NCBI GenBank assembly: GCA_963556255.1
Contig: OY744611.1
Coordinates: 36,962,306-37,026,305 of the forward strand
Direction of reading: 5' to 3'
DNA: 64,000 bases
DNA from: Allolobophora icterica
Lineage: Eukaryota > Annelida > Clitellata > Crassiclitellata > Lumbricidae
Shown: piece after piece, positions 24,001 through 36,055 of the stretch
Layout: every line of letters starts with the position of its first letter
Position numbering within the stretch: the stretch's first letter is position 1
The notes under the pieces: model-generated
Told to the model about the DNA's origin: nothing
Database searches by the model: none
What the model saw: the letters and a program-made list of their open reading frames with translations, nothing else
Made by a program: the position numbers and the translations under genes

Positions 24001-27000
24001 CGTAAGCGATCATCGTGGTTAGAAAAACATCAGGTAGCAAAGCTGTATAAACTAAATATGTGTTGTATTGTACACTAGTGAAACTGGTCATCTTTGAGTC
24101 ATTTGTGTATACAAAGAAAAATCCGGCGTTACCAGTAGAACAGGCTCAATGGAAACGAGTTGTACTTGGAGCGTAGCCGATGATGTTGTTAACAACTTTC
24201 TGTCATGGTGTGATCATATGTATTTTGTATGAGTGGTGTCTCCTCTGGCTTGTGTACTCTGGCTAGCCTCGGCTGTATTACTACATTTCTTTAGCTGTGG
24301 CTAGGCTGGGAGCGTCTTTGAGTAGGTATCTTGAACAGGTGAGCACTATATAAATTCTCAGAATGAATGAATGAATCTGCATGACACATTATTAGTAATG
24401 TAATCACATTGGATAGTTTAGACATGACAAGAGTGAGTGGCATACATGATTATTCTGCTGTCACAATGCAGATGCCTGTATTATTAGTATCTGCATGTTA
24501 TTAGTATCATTAACAACTTCCGTAGAACCAGTTTGCAAGGCATCAGCTAACGGCTTATCAAAACCGAGCCACAGTCGGGTCAATCCTAATAAAGTTAGTT
24601 CATAGTTATGTTTGTGTTTGGTTGTTAGAATGATGAGACGGAGGATGTTGATGAAGAATTCTACGAAGGAGATAATCCTAACGAAAAGCCTCTGGATGAT
24701 ATAGATGTCCTGTTGGAGGCAGAAAAGCGAGACAGAGAGATCTGCAGTCAACTCGTTGCAGAGGAAGTCATTTATACTGATGAGGGAGTTCCTGTGCTCA
24801 AGGTAAGAGAGCATCTTAGCATTTACCAATGCTAATAGAGGCAGTATTCATCTGTAACAGTTGTTAGTAAAATAAACACTTATGTAAACTAGCATGGTTT
24901 TTCCTCTGAGCAATCAGAACATGGCAAGCATGGACATTGGTAAAAGTGGCTATACAGCCGTGCACTTCACACTGATAAACCTGAAATCACGGGAGTCGTG
25001 GCCAACTCTCGAAAATGTGTTTGCATATTAAAAATTTTAATTGGCAAAATGTTTGATCTTGAGTCATTGTGCTGGTTTCTATCACAAGTGTTTATTGTTC
25101 CACTTTGTTGTGTTACCAGACATTGTATGTTTGTATTAAGTTCCTCACCTGTTGCTATCTCACTGAGCTAAACAATTGCATTTTAAGATGGTTTGAAAAT
25201 CTTTGCTGCACAACGTCAAATGCAACAGTATTTACCTGTACATGCAATGGAAGAGTGTTCCAGGAAGAGGCTGCTAAGGCACAAGAGGCTCAAGTTGAAG
25301 AGCAGAAGCACTTTCCAGCATATCTGCGCGGTTAGCAGATCACGGTGGTTACTGACCTGGTTGTCTTGAGACTGGAATACACAGCTGGTGTTTGTTGGTG
25401 TACTAAAGGTATAATTAAGGGATTCTGTGGCCCCCAGGTCCTTTGTGCGTGAATAACTATGCATTGACATTATAACATTATAATACCTGTGGCAGCCAGC
25501 TCAGTGACAAAGTTTACCCCTTTGTCCTTACCACTTTTTAAAATATTTAAGTCTGAGTAAAAGAGTAAGCAGAGCTTGAGGATGATAGGTGACTGCTTGA
25601 AGTCAAAGTTTAATTTTTCTTTGTTTACATTTAGAAAACCGAACACAAAGACATTCCACGGCCAATAGATCGAGAAAAGTCCAAGATCAGTTTGTGTAAA
25701 ATTCTCAGTCTTGTCTACATTGGTTTGCAATACACGAACAACAGAGTTCTGCCTCACGATTTAGTTAGGTAAGATTTACTTCTGATTACGTAATGTGCAC
25801 ATTACTATTATAACTAGTTGTGCCCTGTTATGCCATTGTACCTTATGGAACTTTGCAATTCAATCAAGCAGAATTTATATAGTGCCCCTTCAGTATCTCT
25901 ACTCAAAGGCACAGGTGGAAGAGAGTGGTCCGCCAGCCCAGTCGGTGTTGACACGTTGAAACGCCGCACCTACTTCCGTTTATGTCTTCTCGTGTTTGTT
26001 GCAGACATCTTCAGTCTGCCATGTGAGGTGATATGTCTTCGTCCCCATTTTAATACTTTCTCTATGCAACGTGAGAGCTTGGCTTTGGTTGGGCCATCAC
26101 TTTGAAATTGTATAGCAATTAAGAGATTTGGGCTCTTCCCTGTCTTAATTCCTGTGAAGGCTAACAACATGATTTAATTTTGTAAAATGTAACCAAATGT
26201 TTGAAAACCTTTGGAAGGCTGGAAACAACCATGCCATTTAGTGTAATACCTGACAGAAACTCTGTTCTTAATTGATTACAAAACTTGAAATATAAATCAG
26301 CCTTTTGTATTTTCGACAGAGGTTATATATCCACAGTGCATAGCTAGTTACAGAGCATTTTAAGGGTTTAGCACTTGCATTTGCTCGTGGCGCTTCGGCG
26401 TGAAAACTCCGACACAGTATCAAATGCTGTAGTCGGGAGCGCCTCTGAGTAGTAGTAGACTTCGAGAGGGGCTATAGAAATATCTGGAATAAATAAATAA
26501 ATTTGGTGTTTAATTAAGAGTAAAATAAGATTCATTTTCTTTTATTTGTAGGTGGATAAAGCAGAGTAAGTTGCCTTACAATCGAGCACAGTTTCCTGAC
26601 GATATGAAGTTCTTTGCCAGCGACTACCAAACGTTTTGCTGCCCGGTCAGTATCTCAGTTTTGTGCAGTGTTTTAGTTGTTAAGGGTTCAGCCCCTAGCT
26701 CTTCTTCTTACCCCTCTGCTATGTAACTGAAAAGATATTGAGAGGTTACATCTTGACCCCCTCCAGCTCTCTCACGGCATCAATGTTCTGCCTTTTTTAA
26801 TAGGATGGAATGTAGAAAAATATGTTTTTTCTTGGCTTAAAGCTGACAGGCTTGGTGCTTTGGACAAAACCACTGGATTACCAATGAAAAGAAGTTACAA
26901 CACATAGTTCAAAATTATTTTTGTAGACTAAAGTGTAACAGTTCTGTAAATTATGTTTTACTACATACACCTATTTAGGTGTGTGATCATTTTAATTCTT

Positions 27001-28648
27001 GTTTGTTGTGTACAGTATTTTAATAGGGAACTAAAATATCTCATGAGTCGCCAGTTGTTTTGTTTACAGCATGTTAAGAACATTAGTTTTTAACCTGTGT
27101 TCATGTACTTCGGTAAGCTGTAAAATTGTCAACCCCCAGCTCTCTTGCAACAAAAACTTACACAAACAATTGCATTTTAATTGCTGGCGTGTTAACTGTA
27201 TAGACAGTGAAGATTATACCTTTTAAGATTTCGTTTGCCCAAAGGACTAAAGTCAGTCATGGATGTTTTCCAACTGGCATGTACTTTTTTCTCCTATCTG
27301 AGGTTGTTTGGGTTTTATAAGGTGTAGATGTTTAAGTAATCTTTGAATTCATTTGTGAAAGTAATTGTCTGCTTTCTTAATTCTCAATGTTTATTTAAAT
27401 TGCAAATGCATGGTGATTATGGTACAGCATTACTCAAAAACGTAAATATAGCACTGTGGATTGAAACGTCTTGCAATGCATTCTAACAGGGCATTCCAGC
27501 TCCTAACAAGATAGTGCTGGAGGCTGCAAAGTTGGTGTCGTTTCTTGGACTCAATACTCTTCCAGAAGTGAACATCACTTGCATAGTTCACCGTTTCATC
27601 ATCGAACTTGGCCTTCCTGGTAAGCAGAATATTTGTAGGAGTCATTAAATTGCAAATTGAACAGTTCAGCAATCCTCAGAGATCTAGACTGATTGACATT
27701 TAAAGTTCTAATCAAGGTGTGGTAAATTTCTTTGTATGTAGTTGTCTAGCGGTGACGTGGATTTTGCCTGTTGTGTTTCAAGGAGAGCTACACACCTTGG
27801 TGTCCAACTTGATCCAAGTTCAGCCGCCTTCAATGAGGGTTCGTAAGACTCTTGGCCCTTCACGGTCGGGCAGCATTGATTTTGCTTGTATGGCAATGGC
27901 ATACATCATCATCACCCTCAAAATGATCTTTGGGCTTGACGACGTCTCTGAGTGGTAAGTCTTTGTATCTGTATATTAGACACTGTACATGGTGCCAAAT
28001 GATTCGTTACTTAAATTTAAATCAGTAAATACAATAAATAATAAAGACTGTTACAGTAGTAATTAGTTAATTACTTTTTTAGTAATTACAGTAGTTTTTT
28101 CTGTATTAGAGCCGTTTGTTTGGTGCTTTTATGGAAAGACTTGCTGGCGGTTTTGTCTCTTTCATTTGTAATTTTTGAAAGTTTTACATAGGGTTCACAC
28201 AAGTAGTAACATATGTTATTACATTAATTAGTTAATTACTACACAGCTATACTTCTGTTCATGAGCCATTTTGTACCAGGTACGTAATTGATAAAACCGC
28301 TGTGCCTACGTTTTCAGAGTCTCTATGGCTTACTAATTACATTATCACATGATTCTTATTTCTTTACAGGAAACTGACCAAATATGCCCAGATTTTGTCA
28401 TCATTTATTGAATTTGGTAAGCTTTGCATTGTTTACATCGTTAATCACTAAAAGTTAAGCAGAATGTAATATTTTGCTTAGGTTTTAATATGCACCATGA
28501 TTCATCCTGCACTGAAACCTGCTGTTTTCTGGACTTTAACCATTATTATTATTATTATTTTTTTTTTTTTTAATCGCCCGAGGTACAAATAATCCCTCAG
28601 GCTCCTAGAAACTATCCGAAGAGCTTGGTTGTTCTGGAGTTAACGGTA

Positions 28649-28682
<34 letters not shown>

Positions 28683-31600
28683 TTAAGAATTTTTATGTAG
28701 AGCCCCTTCAAGGTAAGGTCGCCTACTGAGGATGAGGAATGACGAGAATGTACTTAAAGCAAAGTAGGAAATACATGCAGCTCGTCATTAAAGTGTCAAA
28801 AAGGCACTCAGACCCCAAAGTTCCTGCAGTTCCCATGATATACCTGAGATTTTACCACATGTTGCAGAGGTTAAAGTCTTATATATTTGCCGGGTTGCAG
28901 GACTCCTTCTGTCACATACTTTTCCAATATGCTGTAGATTGCAGCATCACCAAGTGTGTTTCAGCATAAGAGCAGACATGATCTCAGCATTCGTGACTGT
29001 CAGTCTTGACATGTTGCATGACTGAGTGATTAGGTTAGGTGTATTACTTCAATTATAGGTATTGTTTGTATTGTATTGTATTTAAACATTTATAAAGCGC
29101 CTCTAGTAGGGTGAACCGTTCAGAGGCGCTCCCAGTGCGCAAGGCCAAGAGAAAAGAAATAAGTCTTGAGAAAAGCAAAAGAAGATGAGGGTTTACTTAT
29201 TAAAATTTGAGAGCGAGTAGAAGGAGACAGTGTATTTCAGAGAAAGGGACCAATTGAGGCAAAAGATCGGGACTGAGCCATAGCTGTTCTAGTATGAGGA
29301 ACTGAGAGATCAAATCTGTTTGAAGAGCGAAGTGGACGATGCGAGGAGACAGAAAGAGGCCGGTGAATTACATCAATTAAATTTTTGGGGCGAGACCCCG
29401 CTGTGTCTTTGACACCAGAATAAGGATTTTGAACTTAATATGCGCAGAGAGAGGAAGCCAGTGCAGTTTCTCATACATGAAGGATGAAATGCGTGAGTAG
29501 CGTGGCAGACGGGCAATTAATCTCGCAGCTGCATTTAGGACTGACTGCAGAGGCATGAGACGGACCTTAGGAAGACCGATTAAAAGCGAATTGCAGTAGT
29601 CAAATTCTGGAGCAAATGAAAGCATGGACCAGCGTTGTGAAAACAGAGGAAGAGACAGATCGTCGAACAGCCCTGAGACGCCTTAAGTGGAAGTAGGAAA
29701 CACGTGTGAGGTTAGAGATGTGATCTTTGAAGGAGAGAGAGCTATCAAGCGTAACACCTAGGTCACGTACACTTGATGAAAAGGAGTAGTGAGGGAAGAT
29801 TTCCAAAAGGAGGGCGAAATCAATCTTCAGCAACTGTTGAGGGGAGCCAAACCAAATGAACTGGGTTTTGGAGGCATTAAGACAGAGACGATTTGAGGAC
29901 ATCCAGGAATGGAGAGACTTAGATAGAGACTCAATACGCTCAACTAAGTGCAATTGAGATAAAGGAGACCCATGGACAAATGCTTGCACATCATCTGCAA
30001 AGAGATGACCAGTAGCTCCCGAGAGTGGGAAAAGAGAAGGAATGTCAGCCGTGTAGAGAATAAAGAGTAAAGGACCAAGTACAGAGCCTTGAGGAACGCC
30101 CAGCGTAATGTGAATCCATTTTGTTCTAGAGTCACCCGATATAATCATTTGGGTTCGTTCAGACAGATATGATCGAAACCAGCAAAGAGGAAGGCCCTGC
30201 AACCCATATGAAGTCTCAAGACGCTGAAGAAGAATACTATGATCTACCATATCAAAGGCTGCAGAAACATCGAAAAGAGCTAAGAGGCTAAGTTCAGCCC
30301 TGTCAACAGCAGAGTAGATTTCAGAGAGGAGAGAGAGGAGAGCAGTCTCAGTAGAATGATGAGCCCTAAAGCCTGATTGATTAGCAGGAAGGAGTCCAGA
30401 TTGCTCAAGATAAGGGAGGAGCTGAAGAGAGACAATACGTTCAAGAGTCTTGGATAGGAAAGATAAATTGGAGATGGGACGGTAATTATTGCAGAGATTA
30501 GTATCAAGATTAGGCTTTTTTAGCGAGGGAAAGACCAGAGCACGCTTCTGCGATGGAGGAATACACCCTTCGGAAAGCGATCTATTAAATAGATAAACAA
30601 GAAAGGGAGCGAGGTCATCTAAAATGTCACTAATAACAAAAGGGGGTAGCGGATCGAGTTCACTTGATTTGAGATTAACAGACGTTAATACTAAACGAAG
30701 GTCAAACTCTGAGATAGGACGAAAACTGTCGAAGACAGTGGAAGTAGATGTGAAGGTCGGAGGAGGAGCATCAGCTGTCGAAGCACGAAGTCGGTCAATC
30801 TTTGTGGAAAGCATTTCCTGAAACTCATCTGCGGTGAAAGATGGAGCCTCAGTAGAACGAGATGGTCGCCCAAGGAGACCAGAGACAGACGACCACAAGC
30901 GTCTTGGATTTTTTTCGTTGCGCAGGACTAGCTTTTCCCAATATTCAGCTTCTTTCTGATGGTAGAGGCGATGTAATGAGCGAAGCTGAGTAATCCAGGC
31001 TCGTCGGTCGACAGGTATATTCCTATGTGTCGAGATGTGCCACAGGTGTTTATAAGTAAGTGTAATGTTGAGTTGTTAAGTATAGAAGTGTGTCATAATT
31101 CAGCATGTTGGTGACAAGTCATTTGACCAGATTATTTTGCGTCTTTGAACAGATCCACCGCTATTCGTCTGGAGCGATTGGGTGGCACATGCAGAAAAGC
31201 AAATGTCAAAGGAACGTGGAAAATGGTTTCCAGATGATTTAAAGTTAGTGATAACTTTCCTCTTATGTTAACATAATTTTACTACATTTGAACATTTCTT
31301 TAGCTTTCGTTAACAGATTACAGTTTTTTATAGTAATTACAGTAGCTTCTGTATTAGAGCCATTTGTTTGATGTTCTTATGAAAGACTTGCTGGTGGTTT
31401 TGTCTCTATTTTTGACAATTTCACATGTTATTTTTGAAAGTGTTACATAGGTTCACAATAATAATAACACATGTTAACATTTGTGGTTGGTGTTTCAGGG
31501 ACATGCAAAATATAGAGAACGTTGAAGCAGTCTTCGATCAGTTTGACTCACAGAAAGGAAAATCAACCCACTATTCAACCAACAGCGGCTACTGTAAGTG

Positions 31601-34206
31601 AGAAACAGTATTCTAAAGAAGACGTTTGATTATTCCAAGGCTTGTTTGACTGAGTTCACTGCCATGATTACAGACTAATGAAACTTTAGCTTTCTGTGAG
31701 GTGGTTTTTAAACTTATTTAGTCTTTGCACACCAGCTCACTGCATTTTTGTTAAGATGTATTTTATTAAGACACGTGCTTCTGTATTTCTCAACATAATA
31801 GCTATTTCGACAGAAATTTATACTCTTATCGCTCTTCAACATTGAAGGTGCTTAGTTTTCCCATCCAGGGTCTTGAACAAAATAGTTTGTGTTCCATACC
31901 TAAACTGCTAAGCAAAACCTCCGAGCATTAACCTTTGCGCTGACAGTAGACAGTTTGTGCGCGTCTGTGTGAAGCATCCTAGAAGTAGCTTGCTACCAAT
32001 GATGCTATATAAATTGTCGTAATTACAGTTACAATTACAATTACAAACCAAATTCACTGAACCAGCTATTTGTAGTGTGGTAGAAAGGAATTTAGAACAA
32101 TGCTGTTTATGATTTTGTAAGATTTATTGCAAATCTTCATGGTATCTGCTAGGAAGCTCTCATGACTAATTTTTTTTGTTAAAAGGCTTGAATTCTGAGT
32201 TGTACATGTACTGACGTCTGTAGTACTGTGCATTTTGTGCCAGGCGTCGCTTCATAGTCACCTCAGGAGAAACCACTGTAAAAATTAATAATACACTGCA
32301 GAAGCCCAGTTAAATCTGATACTTCAGGGAAGCAGTCAGTTCATATTGGATATGGTTCAAGGTGAAGTGTATCCCTGCATACATGATGTATACTGGAGTG
32401 ATTAGTAATGGATGTAACACTGATTGCCAAATGTGTTGCTGCAGGCCAAAAAGTGATTTATGCAGCTTAACTGCTTATAAAACTGGGTCATTCCATGTCA
32501 AATCAAACTAGACAATTTTACACTATCTCAGATCCTTCACATATTCTTTCCTGTGTGGTTTTCGCTGAGACATAATGACAAGTAAAAGTTTTGTTAATCG
32601 ACCAAAATACAACGTTTTAAAGTTTCTGATTAAATAGCAGAATATCTGGTAAAATATCTATTCTGCATTAGTGAGGTTATGTGAAAGTTATGAGATGGTG
32701 TGGAGTAGAGCTCTGGTCGATTTGACAGCGAGTGACCCAACTACTGTACCAGTTGTGCTGTGTGCCATTTGCTTTTAAATTATAAGCGTACCGGTAGGCA
32801 TCGCAGGTATATCAGGACACTTTAGCACCTTTAAAGTACCCCACAAAAGTGCTGCCTGCATCAGTCGATATGATGTTAAATGTCACTAAGACAGAAATGT
32901 AATTAGCAAACAAAACGATGCACTGGAAACTGGAAGAGTCACAAAAACGCGTGGAGTGGTATGCTGTGTCAGCAGTTTTGTCTGTGCTACAGGATTCATA
33001 ATAGTTTGTTTTATTTGTGTAAAACCTAAATTTCAGATTCAGCATATAAGGAAGAGACAAGGAGATTAATCTCGGACAGTCTCACTGATATGTATGAAGC
33101 TTCACCGTATACAGAAAGAAGGAGGAATCGGAAAAGCAGAAGTTCTGATTCGATTAGAGATCCGTTCGAGGAATCTGTTTTGAGTGAAAATGACAGACAG
33201 CTTTTTCAAGATGGTACGCTTCAGTACATTCTCGAGCCAGAAAATTTCTTAGATAGCATTGGTTCAGGCGACAACAGCGTAGCAGATGAAATGCAGTCTA
33301 ATTCTTATGATCCTCAAAGTTTATACAATAACTCTGACTCAGAATTTAACCCATCTTTGGATATGTTTGACGAGCAACACCGCAAAAGAAAATCCTGTCG
33401 CAACGAAAGCTTTGCTGGAAAGAGAGTAAGTATCACTACATATTTTAAAAACTTTTTCTACATTTCAGATGGCTGTTAAAACGAAGCCAAGTTTCTATGC
33501 TTGTAGTGTGTCTACTGAATATAACATTCTGCCTTTTCAGTTGTTTTACATGCAGTAAAGCGCCTTTACAATGACACCTCTTCAGTGAATTATCAAATTA
33601 AAAATCAAAATACCTAAATTAGTTTAGACAATGTAGATAAAGTTAGGTGTTACAGTATATGCATATGCTGTTTTAAGAGCGAATTATGCAAAATAAAAAT
33701 AAATGTAACATCAAGTTTAGGCTACAGGTTAAATGAAAGTGCTGTTTTATGGTATAAATTTTTCTCTTGTGATTAATGCTTTGCTTATAAAATCTGTGTG
33801 AATTAATAAATTTCAGAAGCGTATCCGGCTAAAGACACCAGGAACTTCAATGCAGGAAATCCGTGATAATCTTCCGTTCGCGCCACACGATTTCCCAAAA
33901 CCATTCAAAAACTACTGCCTTTTTCAGATCCCGGACATCAGAGCAAAGTTCATGAAGAGCGAGCCATGTCTAGAGACATATCCACCGCGTATTGCGAAGC
34001 GGTTTCAGTCGTACGACTGGCTGCTTGAAGTCTGCAGCAGTCACATCAGTGAAGATGTAACAACATTAGAGGAGTATGTACAGAGACTGGAGCTGGTGTT
34101 GGTTGTTGACAGCAAGGAACTGAGCCTTGGTGATGCGACAAAGAAAGATCTTTTCCTCTCAAAATGCTTTTCAAAAACAACATGCAAGAAGAAAGTGAAA
34201 ACATGA
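21001..34206 (+). CDS. TAF1B: TAF1B, TBP-associated factor RNA polymerase I subunit B (743 aa, 15 coding exons)
   Basis: Coding exons: 21001-21087, 21891-21984, 22472-22596, 23218-23330, 23937-24033, 24629-24802, 25635-25768, 26552-26645, 27490-27619, 27783-27954, 28370-28416, 31153-31243, 31499-31593, 33037-33425, 33817-34206. Phases join without a break (2232 nt including stop). The N-terminus is a TFIIB-like zinc ribbon with C4, C7, C21 and C24 (C-x2-C, DGEYYC, C-x2-C). It is followed by the WKTHEGFQHIL segment (residues ~75-85) and two cyclin-like halves, the second containing SKISLCKILSLVYIGLQYT and later FACMAMAYIIITLKMIFGLDD then SEW. TAF1B acts in the nucleolus within SL1/TIF-IB, bridging the rDNA promoter and Pol I like TFIIB. 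At 743 aa it is longer than the human protein (588 aa). The excess lies mainly in an acidic exon (24629-24802) and a Ser/Asp/Asn-rich exon (33037-33425). An AG two bases before the ATG implies an untranslated upstream exon, not located. Confidence 0.93.
22752..23072. mobile_element. Charlie-like hAT MITE in TAF1B intron 3 (321 bp)
   Basis: The ends CAGAGTTTCCCAAACTG and AAGTGGGAACCGCTG are inverted repeats. Flanks CACTATAG and CACTACAG match at 7 of 8. Just inside the left end is the palindrome GGGTCGCGACCC, a feature of Charlie-group hAT elements in many animals. Confidence 0.85.
23799..23890. repeat. GGT-rich 35-bp tandem repeat in TAF1B intron 4
   Basis: Two and a half units of GTAGGTGGTGTTGGTGAGTG plus GTGGTTATGGTGGTG lie just upstream of the acceptor of exon 5 (23937). 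Confidence 0.75.
24330..24376 (+). repeat. Retroposon 3' tail, (GAAT)n
   Basis: GAGCACTATATAAATTCTC followed by GAATGAATGAATGAAT, the same terminal motif as the LINE at 793-1127. It lies in TAF1B intron 5. Confidence 0.65.
26375..26503 (+). mobile_element. Short retroposon with (AATA)n tail in TAF1B intron 7
   Basis: CTTCGGCGTGAAAACTCCG, then GTAGTCGGGAGCGCCTCTGA, GAGGGGCTATAGAAATATC and AATAAATAAATAAAT. A close relative lies in the opposite orientation at 60938-61062. The 3' half resembles the terminal motif of the LINE at 793-1127, so this is likely a SINE or LINE end that shares the LINE's 3' recognition sequence. Confidence 0.65.
28540..28650 (-). mobile_element. 3'-terminal fragment of the LINE family of 44690-46000
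   Basis: On the minus strand the sequence ends GCCTGAGGGATTATTTGTAC, then CCTCGGGCGATTA, poly-A and (TAA)n, matching the 3' end at 44689-44718. Only about 100 bp remain. It is in TAF1B intron 11. Confidence 0.7.
29061..31045 (-). mobile_element. 5'-truncated CR1/L2-group LINE with reverse transcriptase, antisense in TAF1B intron 11
   Basis: The 432-codon frame at 29600-30898 encodes a non-LTR reverse transcriptase. FDVSAAFDMVDHSILLQRLE is the first catalytic Asp block, GVPQGSVLGPLLFILY the B region, and FADD (LFADDVQAF) the catalytic pair. The frame continues upstream to about 31045 (RRAWITQLRSLHRLYHQKEA). A one-base shift near 29603 separates it from FDYCNSLLIGLPKVRLMPLQ (29377-29625), and a second break near 29377 ends the C-terminal region. 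The 3' UTR ends GAGGCGCTTTATAAATG with a TACAA tail (29061-29090). The endonuclease part is missing. The copy is young but dead. Confidence 0.9.
31322..31480 (+). repeat. Intronic direct repeat shared with 28080-28215
   Basis: The blocks AGTAATTACAGTAG, TCTGTATTAGAGCC, GACTTGCTGG and TTTTTGAAAG occur in the same order in TAF1B intron 10 (28080-28215) and intron 12 (here). This is either a dispersed repeat or a duplication within the gene. Confidence 0.7.
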
Positions 34207-34419
34207 AGAGAAGTGCAGGCTTTCGAGACAGTGGGGTATTCCGCCTGTTAGAATACTAATTCAATTTAGCATGGAAAGGTCGTCGGCTAAGAGTTTAAGT
34301 TGCACTTAAACTTGTTAAAAGTAGTCCAGATCAGGTCAGAGTGAGGGTTTTGGTTCAATTTAAGCTTTTCTGACGGAAGGACAGTTGTGCTTGGACCCAA
34401 CTTTGTCAGATTCTGAGGC

Positions 34420-34778
34420 CAGGCCCGGCCCTAGGGCAAGGCGAACGAGGCAGCCGCCTTGGGCCCCGCGCTTTTGAAGGGCCCCGCGCTGCTGGCTGTA
34501 ATTTGTTACTGTGATGAGATTGAACAGATATTCAACTAATTAAATAAAACACAATTATTGCTTTCATAGTAGGCCTAAAATTCTAGTATTAAAAGCCTGA
34601 TTTGCATTTTGTGTTCCTTAACCCATTTTGATTTTGCATTATTTTAATACATACATGTATGATACTGCCAATGCTGTATTGGCAGGAAAGCAGCTCTGCA
34701 ATGCTATTTTTTGCTTGGGCACCGCTCATTGCTTGCTGCCTTGGGCCCCGCACGGCGCACACCATAGGGCCGGGCGTG
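34420..34778. mobile_element. hAT-type MITE downstream of TAF1B (359 bp)
   Basis: Starts CAGGCCCGGCCCTAGGG and ends CCATAGGGCCGGGCGTG, inverted copies. A perfect 8-bp duplication, TCTGAGGC, lies at 34412-34419 and 34779-34786. CTTGGGCCCCGC blocks follow the left end and precede the right end. The interior contains AATAAA at 34543-34548. Confidence 0.88.
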
Positions 34779-34923
34779 TCTGAGGCACTGGGTCTTCAGA
34801 AAGAAAAAAGGAGAATGAGAACCATGAATAGAAATATAGGTGCCATATACATGTAAATAATAAATTTGTTTATGATAAACGATATACCTAATATGTAAAG
34901 ATGCTATGAGCGTCGGCAACTAT

Positions 34924-35382
34924 GGGATCATCTATAAGGGATGTCCGCAAAATATTGCCTACTTCGGACCCTTCCCTCCCCCTTGTCCGCATATGACCTT
35001 ACGCCCCCTCCCCCACATTGCGGACGTCCGCACGCCAAAGCCAATGAACGAAAAACCAACATTGTGACCAACGTCATTAATAAGCTACAAGTTCATCTTA
35101 TTTAAAATCACCTTACTTAAAATGTCGACCAGTACATGCTATTTAAAATTGAAAAGTAAGCCCACAGTGTTTTGAAGTTCTAACACACTTCATAAGGTTT
35201 TAGGCAATCACGTTACTGACCTTTTCGTCTCTTGGGAAAGGTTAAAACAAGAGGTGTTTAAAAATCTATCAAATTTAAAAATTTGGATGGGGAAGTCCCC
35301 ACTGGTCATAACCCAACCCCTTGTCTGTATTTGAATGACCCCTCACTCCCCACTCATTGCGGACGTCCTTTATGGATGACCC
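34924..35382. mobile_element. TIR element, GTCATCC..GTCCGC family (459 bp)
   Basis: The left end GGGATCATCTATAAGGGATG and the complement of the right end GGGGTCATCCATAAAGGACG align over about 27 bp, continuing into GTCCGCAA. CTAT occurs on both sides (34920-34923 and 35383-35386). A lone right-type end of this family is at 43018-43043. The superfamily is not resolved. Confidence 0.7.
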
Positions 35383-35818
35383 CTATGAGTATGAAGCGTT
35401 GGCGACTAAATTCGTTCAGTTCCTAAATCTTGCTCGCTCTCTGATTTTCCACTGGATATTGTACACTCTGTGTTTTCATAATGGATTTTGCTTTTGTGTG
35501 TTAGCGGAATAAATCTCGAAAAGCTTTCTGATCTGTTGCAGAGGCTTTGAAAAGTCTATAGGTCTAAAAAATTTCAGGACTTGAAAGTATGGGACATATT
35601 GCAAACGTTACTTATACATAACGTGTATATTTATATAGAAAATAGAAAAAGCCCGATTGCCAAAAAGCTAACAGAACTATGTTGCATGTTGCTCATTTTA
35701 CTCTGTTGCATGTTACTGTGAATAGCGAAGTGTACCAGTATCCTGTAGGACAAGGTTTTATCAATCGGGTGCACAAAATTAGATGCTAGAGCCAAAGAGG
35801 TCCACGGCTCCACGCGCT

Positions 35819-36055
35819 TTAATTTTCACCTGTTTTTGACCACGTCAGTTCAGACAATCAATCAATCAATCAATCAATCAATTTATTGATCCACAAAGTA
35901 AACGTGACAGTATACAAGAAAATATAATTTAAATAGCCACTATGATGCTGAAAAGGTTTGAAACATTAAGATATTCATGGGTTTAGAAGGCTATAGGCTA
36001 TCATGTCCCGTGTCCGCCCCACCTGTAAAACAAGATCGCCGCTAGTGCATAGTAT
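35819..36055 (-). mobile_element. GGCGGCGATC-family copy interrupted by a retroposon tail
   Basis: GTTTTTGACCACGTCAGTTC and CACCTGTAAAACAAGATCGC bracket an (AATC)n run followed by AATTTATTGATCCAC (35855-35895). A similar (CAAT)n..TTTATTGATCCA piece is at 57504-57540. This looks like a retroposon inserted into a TIR element. Confidence 0.5.

Noticed and set aside
30624..30821. Plus-strand ORF inside the LINE
   Set aside because: Shadow of the minus-strand reverse transcriptase frame.
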